Shown here: positions 33,190 to 44,532 of the stretch, piece by piece | Layout of the letters: every line of letters starts with the position of its first letter | How positions within the stretch are numbered: position 1 is the stretch's first letter | From: Rhyacichthys aspro | Taxonomy: Eukaryota; Chordata; Actinopteri; Gobiiformes; Rhyacichthyidae | Length of the DNA stretch: 64,000 nt | Assembly: GCA_036850595.1 (NCBI GenBank) | Contig: CM072158.1 | Span: 19,972,044 to 20,036,043, forward strand | Direction: 5' to 3' | Notes under the pieces: model-generated | Database searches by the model: none | The model's input: only the letters and a program-made list of their open reading frames with translations | Told to the model about the DNA's origin: nothing | Made by a program: the position numbers and the translations under genes

Positions 33190-35210
33190 ATGAATTACGA
33201 ATTCGAGCGAGAGAGCGGTTTTATCAATAGTCAGCCGTCGCTTGCTGAGTGCCTGACATCTTTCCCCCCTGTCGCTGATTCATTCCAAACTTCATCAATC
33301 AAGAGCTCGACGCTTTCACGGCCGACACTCCTGCCTCCTCCCTTCGAGCAGACCATCCCCAGCCTCAACCCGGGCAGCCATCCGCGCCACGGCCGGCCCA
33401 GACACAGCCCCGATGGGTGCAGTCCGCTCCCCACCGCCTCCCTGCCCCCGGAGTACCCGTGGATGCGCGAGAAGAAGGCGTCCAAGAGGAACCACCTGTC
33501 CAGCGCCAGCGCCATTTCCAACGGAGCCGTGTGCTTCTCTCCAAAAGGTTAGTTTCTCCACGAACCTATAGGCCTGGGGAGTAGAGAGGACCAAAGTTAG
33601 TTAGTGGAGCTGGTGTGTCGGGCTTTATCCCCTTCAAAGCCAGCCGTGGAAGAGTGTGGATGAGTGACACAGCACATAGGAGAGCACTGAATATGGCCCA
33701 GAAATGTGCTTTGCTTTAATGTAATTTAACATGACAAAATAATGTAAAGCTTTTATTACAACCATCAACACACATTACTTTTGGAAATGTGGATCCTTAA
33801 TTTTTAGATATACAACATGTAAACCCTGAACCATTACAATAAAAGAATCCACTTAAAATGGAAGGTTTGGACATGCATTGTAAATGGAACAAGTCTTTTA
33901 CATCAGTGCAGTTCAACTCTATTGATAACGCAGTTTTTGTGAATTGTATAATCATCATGTAAATACACAGAAGCAAAGTAAGTGTGGCTGCTATGTGGTG
34001 ATTTATTCCCCCCAAAGCACGCCGTGGAAGACTTTTGATGCGTGACAGTAATGAAGAGTGATGGTTGCCGAGGAAGCTAGCCCGGGCATTCATTAGTGTC
34101 CCACACTGAGGCCGGTTCCACTAGTCTCTAGTGCTAAACCAGTCTTCTTTGAGGTTTTAGACAGATATTTACCACACCAAACTGTGCCTACTATTGCATT
34201 AGTTTTTAGAATGTGTGCGTACTGCCACTAATACTATTTTTAAACTCGTATATGCTAATATGAGGTCGAAGTGATGACTTACTCAACTTCAACCTTGGTT
34301 AAAGAAAGCTTTTTCCCTAATTCGTACCTCTTGTTGGATTTTTTTGGATTATTTTTTACTGCTATTTAAAAAGAAAATCTAAGTGGTTTTGTTGAAGCAG
34401 AGCTGGCATAGTGCGTCCGGGTAGCGGCCATTTTGCTCTAGTGCTGGGAGGAATCAGTGTGTTTGTGACTGTTTATCTAACCATAATTCCTGTTCCTAAG
34501 GCTCGCCTGAGATCGTTGAAAGCGGCGTAGGTGCCGGACTAGGGACCGGAGGACATGGAGGAGCCGGGGCTGGAGGAGGAGGGTCACGCAGACTGAGGAC
34601 CGCGTACACAAACACGCAGCTGCTCGAGCTGGAGAAGGAGTTCCACTTCAACAAGTACCTGTGTCGGCCCAGGAGAGTGGAGATAGCGGCCTTGTTGGAC
34701 CTGACCGAGAGGCAAGTCAAAGTCTGGTTTCAGAACAGACGCATGAAGCACAAGAGGCAGACCCAGACTAAGGACAGCCACGGCGGCGATGGGAAAGGCC
34801 GAGGGGGGAGCGAGGACGCGATGCAGAGCGAAGACGACGAGGAGGGATCCCTTTATGAGACTTTTCAAATGCACAACAATAATAACAGCGAGGTGGCGTT
34901 TACAGCCACGCCGCTGAACAGCAATGACAAAAATCTCAAACATTTTCCCATTGCTGCCGCGGGATGCCTGTCAACAATGGGGCCCGGCTCGGCATCTGGC
35001 CCGGACAATGGTGACTCCAGTCCCCCGGCCCTGGATGTCTCTATACACGACTTTCAGCCTTTCTCCGCGGATTCCTGCCTGCAGCTGTCCGATGCTGCCT
35101 CGCCGAGTTTATCCGAGTCTCTGGACAGCCCCGGGGACATCTCCACTGACACTTTCTACTTTTTCACGGAGTCTCTAACTACAATCGACCTGCAGCATCT
35201 CAACTATTAA
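33190..35210 (+). CDS. hoxa2a: Homeobox protein Hox-A2a; join(33190..33547, 34501..35210)
   Basis: Group 2 Hox transcription factor, selector of second-arch identity and r2-r5 patterning. Exon 1 ends at CAAAAG|GTTAGT and exon 2 follows TGTTCCTAAG; the split codon (G|GC) keeps frame for 355 residues. The start MNYEFERESGFINSQPSLAE is diagnostic of Hox2. YPWM lies at about 89-92 within LPPEYPWMREKKASK. Next comes a glycine-rich run (about 128-147, longer than I expect for this family) and a homeodomain at about 148-207 (LRTAYTNTQLLELEKEFHF; LTERQVKVWFQNRRMKHKR). The tail ends ESLTTIDLQHLNY, as in family members. No frameshift or premature stop is present. The name 'a' copy rests on linkage, because HoxAb clusters of percomorphs keep hoxa2b without hoxa1, a3 or a4. 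The 953-bp intron holds duplication D. Confidence 0.94.
33621..33670 (+). repeat. Duplication D copy 1, hoxa2a intron
   Basis: Aligns with 34000-34049 in the same orientation. The shared order is TTTAT(T)CCCC, CAAAGC, CCGTGGAAGA, GATG and GTGACA. Copy 1 has TGACAC where copy 2 has TGACAG. The mouse and fish Hoxa2 introns contain an r4 enhancer built of Hox/Pbx and Prep/Meis sites, so this is probably that module. Confidence 0.7.
33853..33924 (+). repeat. Intronic relative of the hoxa2a upstream array
   Basis: Shares TTAAAATGGA, GCATTG and, at the end, CA(G/A)TGCAGTTCA with array unit 2 (31810-31878), in the same order. It lies between the two copies of duplication D. Overall similarity by eye is about 60 to 65 per cent. 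Confidence 0.45.
34000..34049 (+). repeat. Duplication D copy 2, hoxa2a intron
   Basis: Partner of 33621-33670. Here TGATTTATTC (33999-34008) fits the Hox/Pbx TGATNNATNN consensus, and a perfect Prep/Meis TGACAG lies at 34043-34048. Copy 2 thus looks like the functional composite, with copy 1 the degenerating or altered one. Confidence 0.7.
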
Positions 35211-35397
35211 CTCCAATCCCGTAGTGTGTTTTATTTTTTCCTCTCCCTGGACACTAACTTTTTAACTGTTTGTAAATTGGGCACATTAATTTTGTTGATA
35301 TTTGACAAGGTAAGGCTTCTGACCTGAATCACTGAAGTAGTTGTAATTACCACAACGGCTCTTGGAATTAAACTATGGAGTGTGTGCGTATGTTTGC

Positions 35398-35430
35398 GTG
35401 TGTGTGTGTGTGTGTGTGTATGTGTGTGTG
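35398..35430. repeat. TG dinucleotide microsatellite in hoxa2a 3' UTR
   Basis: About 33 bases of mostly TG repeat, 190 bases after the hoxa2a stop. Confidence 0.9.
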
Positions 35431-35605
35431 AATATGATGCAATATTCATAGGCCTATGGAATCTGCTCCTTTTTATTTTTGTATAGCTTCTTGGATATTT
35501 TTGTTAGAATACATTTAACTTGCTACAATACTTTGGTGTCATTTTGCGTCATTTTTAAGTATTTCTATTTTTTAACATGAATCGTGCTTGTTGGAAATGC
35601 GCAAA

Positions 35606-35611
35606 AATAAA
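35606..35611 (+). terminator. hoxa2a: hoxa2a polyadenylation signal (candidate)
   Basis: AATAAA about 395 bases after the stop codon, the first good match downstream of hoxa2a. Confidence 0.5.
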
Positions 35612-38265
35612 AACTGGGTTAATAGAGACATTATGCAAATTTAACAACAGGTTGGCAATTAATATAATTAGATTACTCTATTTAGGCACAACTATTTACG
35701 CGCAGTTAAATGTAATGTTTTAATTTAATATTTTTTAATTTATATTAAACATTCTAAAATTATTTTTTAAAGTTACTAATGTCTTGAAACATTTTTGCTT
35801 TGATAAGTGAATCCAAATTTTCCAATGTCTTAAAAATACACAAAACAATCCAGGCGTAAAACGGCATGTATTTAGATTAATTATTATTCTTTAGGTTTAC
35901 AAATTAATCGTAACACTAATTTTAAAGAAATCCACAATCTTCATCACCAAACTCTCCTTTATGCACCTTATAAAGTCACCACGTAGCTTCCAAAGACGGG
36001 GCTGTTAACGTTGTGTGCGCGCGTCCAACTGAAGTGAGCCGTGTTCGCCTTCGGGAGCTCATAAATCACCGCGTGGCGTGAATGAGACGGACATTAAGGA
36101 GACCAATTGTGGCGTAATGTGCACAAATAAAACCCCACTTACATTTTCATACGGGACTACCCCCTGATTTTGTAGCCTTTAAAAAAAACAAAGTGTGAGT
36201 CTGCGTTTGGTCATAACTCATTTTTATGGCTTGTTTAAACACGGCTCTCGGTAGCAGCAGTGGGTTATGGGCAACTCAAAACAGACCACTCTATTAACCT
36301 CTTTATTGATACACCCCCTCATAGTGTTTTAGATATTGTAATTTTTGTTGCTTTGCTCAAATTAGTGTTAAGTTTTGGAATGATTTTACGCACAGTTAGT
36401 CATGTACTAGTCAATATACTAAATTGTTTCTATTGTATTGCACTTGTTGAGCTGACTTATGGGACTGGCTGTATAGTTAGAACAACACAACAGCCACCAG
36501 TTGGCACGATCGATGGGACAAGTCATGTACCAATTCATAAGCTGCCAGCGTTGGGTTTATCGAATCATCTGGAAGCCATAAGTAGAGCATCGATTGTGGC
36601 AGCCTTAGCCTATAGAGGTTGAGGGTTTGAAGAGGGGGCAGGCAGCTAGGAGAGGGGGTCCTCCACTCCCACGCACACTTTAACTAGAGCTAGGGGCCTC
36701 TTGCACGACCAAATCATTCCACACAACGCGGGTTTTTACGCACAGAGGTCAAACACAGAGCATAGGAGATCCGAGGATTTAAGTTTGAAAGGAAAGGGTA
36801 GGAAATGGGTCTAGAGGCTGTTGTGGGAATTATTATTATCAGTGGTTACCATGACAGTGATACTAGAAAGGAACCTAGAAGGCCACCGAAATAAGAAACA
36901 TGACTTTTCAAGGGACCAATACAAGACAATGGGGCTCAAAACAAACAAGAACAGATCAACATAATCCAACCAGAACCTAGCACTTTTAAACTGCAACATT
37001 ATCAATCGAGTGACATAATTTTATAGGACAACAAAAAAGGTGAGCCTTGAGTACTTTTTCAGCCCAGTCAATAGTATTCCATGTTCTCCAGCACCCGTGA
37101 GAACCATGGGAAAAAAGAAAAGGGAAACAGAGAGCACTGAATGCAGGGTTCCTCTCACAGCGCCCACTCACTTCTGTTGCACAAGCAGCTGGAGAGAAAG
37201 GGAAGAAGTGAGGGGGTGGGAGTGGGAGGAGGGGGGTCTGTATTGACCCCACTGCGCTGTTTTTTTCACTGCTGGGAAGTTTGCTGCTCCATTCTCCCTG
37301 CGCCATAAAGCTTTGTCATATAGATTATTACCTGGAGTTTCAATCCATAGAACAGACAGTGTTTTGTGATAATAACTGGGATTTAGTTTCTGTTTCATAT
37401 TCACCTGAAAGACACAAGAGGATTGGTAACTCCCTAGCATTGTTTTTAGTTTCTACATAAATAGTGGCAACCTGTTGCACCATAAGTGACCCTGAGGCTA
37501 GAGGTGGTTACAATGTTACACAAGTGGAAAGGAGTTCAGATCCATAAACTCATAACATGCCTTCCCTTAACTAAACAAATAGTTTAACCCAAAATATAGC
37601 ACATAAGTGTAGATTTGATTTAGAAACTGTTGGGTACATAATCGTATTAAGGCATATTACTAATGTATAGAGTTTCTATTAAGAAATGATTATGTAAGTG
37701 AATTTTAAGAAAGACTGATGGTGAAGTAATGTTTACTGTCGACATTTATTTTCTGAACACATACATACATGAGATCTTTAAATACACAATTCTATTTAAA
37801 AAATATGATGCAGTCCAGAGGGGAACATGTGATTGTTCATTTTAGCCAAGGATTTGGAATGAACCATTTTCAGAACGGTGAAGGGAACACCATTAGTGAT
37901 GTTGATATACTAAATAAAAGACACTCATACACTGAGAACATAATGTTCTTACACTACATTAAGATTCATTTTTGTTTCTTTTCATAGGAATGATGAGCAT
38001 TTACATTTCTGATGGGACAAGTCACAAACTGATAACTTTTATATAGTATATATAATATAGTACAAGACCCCTAACTGAATTAACACAGTGGTTTGTAGGA
38101 TTCCACACAGCTAATTGTAAAAAAATAAACTATTAATATCCAATTAATACGACATATACTACACAAAATGACACAATATCTCATCCTAATGACATTAACA
38201 TAGTGTCCAAACACAAGCGCTCACCCTTGGTCACCTATAACTATGGGTTAGACTACTACTACTTA

Positions 38266-38400
38266 TTTTTTGGGCTTTTTGGCCTTTATTGATAGAATTA
38301 CCGTAGCTAGACAGGAAATGGAGATTGGGGAATAACAACAGAGACCTGGGTCTCCTGTGTGCTAGGTACATGCTCTACCTGAGCTGCCAGGGATGACCCC
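38266..38400 (-). mobile_element. tRNA-derived SINE fragment
   Basis: Read on the minus strand from 38400, the sequence has a tRNA-like head with an A-box-like GGCAGCTCAGGTAGAGCATG, then a middle part rich in CCCCAATCTCC and a tail matching the common teleost phrase GACAGGAAATGG on the + strand. It resembles an abundant fish SINE-like repeat, truncated and diverged. Confidence 0.5.
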
Positions 38401-39159
38401 GACCCCTTGTATTTTTACAATATTTGACTTCTTCTGGTACTGGGTGTTGGTACATATTTTACTGATAAGAATAAACCATTGTTTATAATTTTATTTAATC
38501 ATTGATTTGTATAGATGAATTGGTATGAATTATTGAGAGTGTGGCAAGGGACAGATATCTTTTGCCTGGGGCCCCTGGAGTTGGTAGCTACAGCTCTGAT
38601 ACTGACCATTACATTAATTGATTTTCTTATTTCCAGTTTAGAACTTATTGATTCTAACAGACATAATACACACCTAATGTTCTGTGTAATGTTGATTTGT
38701 CTAATACCAGTTTCCAAAATCATAACAATGTATTTTTTATTTATAGACTGTTTACTTGTGCACATTGTCTAACAGCACTCTCTTAATCCAGGTTTACTCT
38801 GTCCTTTACATGAACTCTATGATTGGCTGAGTGCTACAAACTCCAAGATGTCCCCCCATGTATACACAGGTGTAATGAGCAGTTTGTTTACAGACAAATT
38901 CACCCTATTATTTTGGTAGAGAGCCAAAGCTGTGGAATAAAAGTGTTTCCCATTGTGTGAAAGTCCTGCACATTATACCTTTAAGTGTCAACTGTGCTCT
39001 CATCCTGAAGCACGATCAATACATCCAATCCTGTCTGACCACATCCGTCCTAAGGGGGCGCTGTTCCTCCCCACCTACCCCATACCCCCCTCCTTTCTTC
39101 CTTACCAAGCACTTCTCTTGTATCTGTCTCCCTCGCTGCACTTCCACTCTGCTGTATAT

Positions 39160-39420
39160 TTTCCCTGCGGCCATTAATTTGTCCGACAGCTTTATTTGAT
39201 GAACTTAACATGATCATGTGCTACCTCGGGCTACACTGTGCTGTGCAGAGCTATAGCACCGCAGGCCCAGCTACCATCATTAGATCAGTATGCATCCATA
39301 ATGAACACACATGGGACAGTCTCTGACCCAGGGAGATGGGAATATTAATACAGCATCAATTTAACGCAGATAATGCAGCCTTGTCATGGCCTCACCTTTG
39401 ACCTCGCAACAGTATTTGGA
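39160..39420. promoter_or_regulatory. Candidate hoxa2a-hoxa1a intergenic enhancer with DR1 site
   Basis: A non-repetitive block with several homeodomain-type TAAT/ATTA words and phrases such as CCATAATGAAC. At 39392-39404 the minus strand reads AGGTCA, A, AGGTGA, a DR1 pair with one weaker half-site. It contrasts with the T-rich and repeat-derived DNA around it. Conservation was not tested. Confidence 0.35.
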
Positions 39421-39654
39421 AGTAATATTGAGAGTAGTTAGGTGGGTTTGTTTCACATGCAACATTTGTGCTCACAGTGCAATAGGTATAACAATAATTT
39501 TAAAAAAAAGTTGCTTAGCATGGCTGTATGCAGCATCGAGTATTTTTCTCGCGTGGAAATAGTAGTCTAAACATTATTATGACAATATAATACATCTGAA
39601 GACCAACATTTACTGGTTCGTAACAGTCACATAATTTACATAAATAATAAATGA

Positions 39655-39860
39655 AGAAAGGGTTGAGAAGAAGGCAACTAGACGTAGTGTAGAAACGGAA
39701 GACGTTTCATCCCTCATTCTAGGGACTTTGTCAATTCTAAAGTAGACTGGTCTGTGAGATGAGTTTACATCCCTCAGAGGGAGTGGTTTACCCAGAGTTT
39801 GACCCAATGAGAAACTGGAAAGTAGTATCAGTCTCATTAAGCAGGTGAATGGCCTTTCTA
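39655..39860. mobile_element. Unclassified interspersed repeat, copy 1
   Basis: Shares GACGTAG, then a GTTTCATCCCT word, TGTCAATTCT and a GAGTTTACATCCC-like phrase with 59640-59830. These are common phrases of teleost dispersed repeats. The family was not identified. Confidence 0.45.
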
Positions 39861-41689
39861 CATTATGACTACCTACACAAAAATAAATAATAAATGTTGT
39901 ATTTAAAGGTCAAATGGACATGTTGGAATATATCATTGTTTATTATTTACTGCATCTTGCTCATTGTCCCAAATGTGGTTCATTATGATCCAAACCAAAT
40001 ATCTCAATTGAAAAATGTATGTTGTTAGATCAACTGAAACAGGACTTTATGGGGCTTTTATTTTTCACTGAAGATATTCAAGAGAAAGACTTTTAGCAAA
40101 TTCATGTTGTTTCTCAAGTCTATCTTCATTTACGCTTCAAAGCCACTTAAAATATAGATTGTTAGATTATGTGCCGATCATGTTTTCATTCATCTGTTCA
40201 CACAGGCTTGTTTTTGGACCTCAGAATTTTTGATATCCTGTGCAGAGCGCTGTTGCTGAGGTCACATGTTAGCATTACAAAAATATTTGCGAATGGATAG
40301 GATAGCTACCTTATACTGTATGTTTTGAGACTGAGGCAAGCCAAGGGACAAAAAGAATGATGGGACATGTAGTCATTATGTCGAAGTAACAAAGTGGGGT
40401 TAAATTGTGCTGTTAAGTTTAGACGTATCTCATGTTTTACTTTGAAAATGAATCATTCCCGTCAGAAATGTAACATGATTTTTCTACATATTGCTGTATT
40501 GATTTCCTCCAACCTTAAAGGATAAATTCATACTGAAGCATAACAATTGAGTAAGCAAAGCATGCAATTTCCTACAGGTCTAAAAACTTAACGGGGGGCC
40601 CAGACATGGCTGTTTACGTATATTTAAGATCATTTTATATGGCCACCAATATTTTAACTATGTCATATGTTATTTGATTCATGTGCATAGATTACATGCA
40701 AATGTCTTACGTGTGTCGGGGGCCAAGACCCCTTTGCCACCCCCAAAGTTTTAGAAACGCCTCTGAGTGAGTGATTGGAGCGTATTCATCATTTGAAGTA
40801 ATGATTGCATTTGTTATTAACCAAAGCAGTAATGAACGGCAGTAGCTCGTTTCATTCAGACATATTTTCAATAGAATCAGCCACTATCTACAACCTACAA
40901 CCGACTATCACGCTGAGCTAACAAACATATAATGTAGAGAAAAAGCTTCACCTGCTTCTTTGAATCCTGTGAACACAGCACATATACAGACTATTTAAGG
41001 AGTTCTCTCTGATCATTGGATAAGAGTGGACAGGGTACTAGAAAATGGATTCTGATTGTTGTAAAGCAAAGGGAGTGGTGCAGACATCTACTCAATACAC
41101 TGTACAAGAATGATGTATTTTTGACTGCAACACCATTCAACTCTTATAAAATCACAGTGTATCACTTAATGCTACTTTAACTGGGTTTTATTATTGGCTA
41201 AACACAATAGAAGACACAAATTGTTCGTGAAATCTTGATATATGTAGATCCATATTCTGTATCTTCATGTTTTGGCGAACATTATGCAGATAATTTGTTG
41301 TCCATACTACAATATGAAATGCACATTTTGGTTTGATTTTCTGCAGTGTCCAAAATAGCCTATCCAAGCTTTGAAGCGAGGACTTCTACAAGACCACATG
41401 TCGCCTGTGGCAGTGACACCCTGAGTCCATCCATCCGTCTAAACCAAGGCATGACTGCTCCTTTTCCAACAAGAGCAGCATCATCTCACACCACATCATG
41501 CATCAGTCTGATCCGGTCCAAAAATACCGTACCTGGGTCACAGTCCGGGGTCGTCCTCTCGGGGATGAGGCGTTAATCTTCCCCCGGGGGTCCTGGCGGC
41601 TCTAACAGGAGCCGTGTTTGCCGTGGCTCTTGTCCTGTCCAGCTCCGCTCCCGTCTGCCTCTCTGCTCATTGTTTGCTCGGCCAATACA

Positions 41690-41935
41690 TTAGCGGCGAC
41701 GCGCGTCACCTTGATCGACGAGCGGCCGGAATTTAAATAGCCACTCAAACGCCAATCTGTCACCGGCTTGTGAACAAGGGGGGATAAGGACAGGGAGCTC
41801 AGTGGCAGACCCGGCCCACGTGACAGCCACCCTTCTCATTGATATCACCCCCCTCCCAGCCTCTTATGATTCAAAGGTAAAGGTTGGCACGGTCACTCGG
41901 GGTACGCACATCCCCTTATACGCCACGATGCGACC
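41690..41935 (+). promoter_or_regulatory. hoxa1a: hoxa1a proximal promoter
   Basis: A TTTAAATAG TATA-like word (41732-41740) would place the start near 41765. CCAAT at 41752-41756 runs into CTGTCA (Prep/Meis, 41757-41762). CACGTGACAG at 41817-41826 joins an E-box to another TGACAG. TALE-factor sites beside group 1 Hox promoters are well known from Hoxb1 autoregulation, but no full Hox/Pbx site is seen here. Confidence 0.5.
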
Positions 41936-41939
41936 ATGA
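41928..41939 (+). other. Minimal uORF overlapping the hoxa1a start
   Basis: ATG CGA CCA TGA: a three-codon frame whose stop overlaps the hoxa1a initiator (ATGA) one frame away. If it is included in the mRNA it could affect start selection or allow reinitiation. Transcription start not established. Confidence 0.4.
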
Positions 41940-44532
41940 GCAGCTTCTTAGACTATTCTGTGATGAGCGGTGAAGCCGGTTCGTGCTCGGTCCGGGCGTT
42001 CCACTCTGACCACGGGATTACGAGTTTCCAGTCTTGCGCCGTGAGCGTTAACAATTGTGGGACCGATGAGCGCTTCATGTCGAGCAGGGCATCCCCTCCA
42101 GACGGGCTCCCTCCACCCCAACCGGGCTCATACCAGTCTCTGGGAGTCACTTATGGGGCGTGCACCTCCGGCTACGCGCCCCAAACCTTTTACAACCACT
42201 ATGCCCTCAACCAGGAAGTAGAAGGGTTCCCCCAGTGCGGGCCGCTCGTTTACTCGGGCAACATTTCTTCTTCGGTTGTTGCTCAGCATCGTCAGAGTTA
42301 TACCACTGCAGCAGGAACAGCGCCTTTGGGTCAACTGCAATACGCACACGCGGCCTACGGAGGCGGGCACGAACAGGGCAGCGCGTTTCCTGGTTGCGCC
42401 AATCCGCTGTCGCCGCTCCACGCCGCGCACCTGGACGCGTGTTGCTCGCCGCTGTCTGAGGGCACCGCTTCCGCACAGACCTTCGACTGGATGAAAGTCA
42501 AGAGGAATCCGCCGAAAACAGGTGCGTGTCAGGTCGGACAGGTGACAGATGTAAAAGAATACCAACTTAACTTTGCTTGTGTGACGCACACAAGTCATGG
42601 CAAAAAGTTTTGAATCGGAAAAATTTAACCTATGGGTAAGTGATTAATTGTTAAACTGATATAAAAACTTGTAGACTCCTAATGGGGACTTTCTCTTCTG
42701 CCTTGAACAAGAGAATGAGCCAATAACTGCAATAAAAAGTTATGATTTTTCTGTAATAATGGTGGGTACACCCAGTATGGTCCTTTTTCAGCGCTAAAGC
42801 ATCTTGAATTATTGACATCTGCTCCAACTTTTCCAAATTAGCTTTAAAATAATATGCAGCAGATTGTCTTCTGCATGTTTGGGGGGAATTTGAAATGAAA
42901 AAGTATTTTGCTACTACATTAACGCTTACTGTATTGGCGCAGAATCGCCTCAAATAGCATACTCACTGTGGGAGATAGACCTTAAGAGAGAGAAAACCCT
43001 TACTTTTTAATGAAACTGTCAGAAATCATCTGCATAAATCATAAACTCAGTGGTGGACCATTGAAATCAGTCCTCTGAGAGAAACACACAACTCGGGAAG
43101 AAAGTAAAGTAAATGCAGAGTGTGAAACTGGAGCTCATTTGTTAAGACCAAGACGAGGTCCTTTTGAATAAATTCATGCTAAGTACACAACACGTGACGT
43201 ATGTTGCAGTCCAAAACTGCTCAGGTGCAAGAGGTTAAAAAGAAGCCTCTATTGGAACAGTGTTCACACCAGTGTTCCCATCAATCAAATCCATACACGT
43301 GGCAGATCGAGACACTGGAGACATTGGAGTACTGTTCATATGACCCTCTTGATGCAAAGTTTTTAACCTCTGCCCAACTGCTTATAGTATTTATATGACC
43401 TGAAAGCTGGAGTAGGCAATAATTATAATTTCATATCATTTTCTTGTTTGATTAGGCTTTAAACAGAAGATTATGCCACAAGGGCTCTTTCCTCCAAATG
43501 GTTGTTGCCTTCACTGAAACAGCACTGTATTATTTTTAACAATATGAAACTAATTATTGTATAACATCCCATAAAAATGTAAGTACGTTGCCGTGTACAG
43601 CATGTTTTTATTGAGGTCCATATTGAGATTACGACAACACTTAGTAAAGTAGTCAATATTAAACAAAAAAGGGAATGCTTCTGACCACGCTCCCCAAATC
43701 CAAAAGTAACTACATGGAGAAAAAGCTTTTTAAAAGCCAATATAGTTTGTAAAACTGTGTCTTCATCTGGCTATTCTTATGATTTGTTCTATAATAAAAC
43801 AGTTTACATTCATTGTAGCTATATGAAAATGTCTGTTTATTGCATACAACAGTTTCTTCCTCACTATAAAAATGTATATAGTAGCTATACTGACCTCTTG
43901 ACCCCACTGCTTTTTCAAACTGCAAAAAAGTCGCTGGAAAAAGTTGCAATGTAATTTAAACTGGCACAGTAAAGTGCCACTAGTTACATCCACATACTCC
44001 GTGTGTGCTTTAGTTACGTCTTCCAAATACAATTGGTCTAAGGCAGTCAGGTGTGTATTCCATTCAGGTTACTATTAGATACTTACGCACAGAGTCCTGT
44101 CTTTGTTCCCGCTTACGCTCCATGACTGACACTGAGCTGTTGTGCGCAGGGAGGTCCGGGGAGTACGGTTATGGAGGCCAGCCCAACACCGTGCGCACCA
44201 ACTTTACCACCAAACAACTGACAGAGCTGGAGAAAGAATTCCACTTCAACAAGTACCTGACCCGGGCGCGGCGCGTGGAGATTGCCGCCGCGCTCCAACT
44301 AAACGAGACTCAGGTTAAAATCTGGTTCCAGAACCGCAGGATGAAGCAGAAGAAGCGGGAGAAAGAAGGTATCCTTCCCGCCAAAGCCTCGTCCTCCAGT
44401 GACCTGTCTGAGAACGTCCAGGACAAAATGGACGATGCTGCGTCAGAGAAGTCTATGTCCGCGCCCTCTACTCCATCACCCACATCCTCCACAGGGTCCT
44501 CCGCTGGGGCTGACCCCTACTCCTCAAACTAA
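41936..44532 (+). CDS. hoxa1a: Homeobox protein Hox-A1a; join(41936..42521, 44150..44532)
   Basis: Group 1 Hox transcription factor, early RA-responsive regulator of r4 and hindbrain segmentation that works with Pbx and Meis/Prep. Exon 1 ends at AAAACAG|GTGCGT and exon 2 follows GTTGTGCGCAG; the split codon (G|GG) gives a 322-residue product. The start MSSFLDYSVMSGEAGSC, with HGITSFQSCAV after it, is typical of Hoxa1. The middle is Tyr/Gly/Ser-rich with no His-rich run like that of mammalian HOXA1. The group 1 hexapeptide is TFDWMK at about 182-187. The homeodomain is at about 207-266 (VRTNFTTKQLTELEKEFHF; LNETQVKIWFQNRRMKQKK). The tail is Ser/Thr/Pro-rich. The 1.63-kb intron has a DR2 retinoid site at 43891. 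The gene lies last in the cluster on the + strand, as expected. Confidence 0.96.
43891..43904 (-). promoter_or_regulatory. Perfect DR2 retinoic acid response element in hoxa1a intron
   Basis: The minus strand reads GGGTCA, AG, AGGTCA: two perfect RGKTCA half-sites with a two-base spacer. DR2 is an accepted RAR/RXR arrangement and is the type used at the Hoxb1 locus. It lies 245 bases before exon 2. Confidence 0.5.

Larger units (their letters stand above)
35212..41689. other. hoxa2a-hoxa1a intergenic region
   Basis: Contains the hoxa2a 3' UTR with a TG microsatellite, then AT-rich DNA. A tRNA-derived SINE fragment (38266-38400), a solo repeat end (38960-38984), a repeat also found near 59620 (39655-39860) and a fragment at 40590-40766 show transposon entry. 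A candidate enhancer with a DR1 site lies at 39160-39420. Between 41.3 and 41.6 kb is moderately GC-rich DNA with no recognisable content. Confidence 0.6.
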
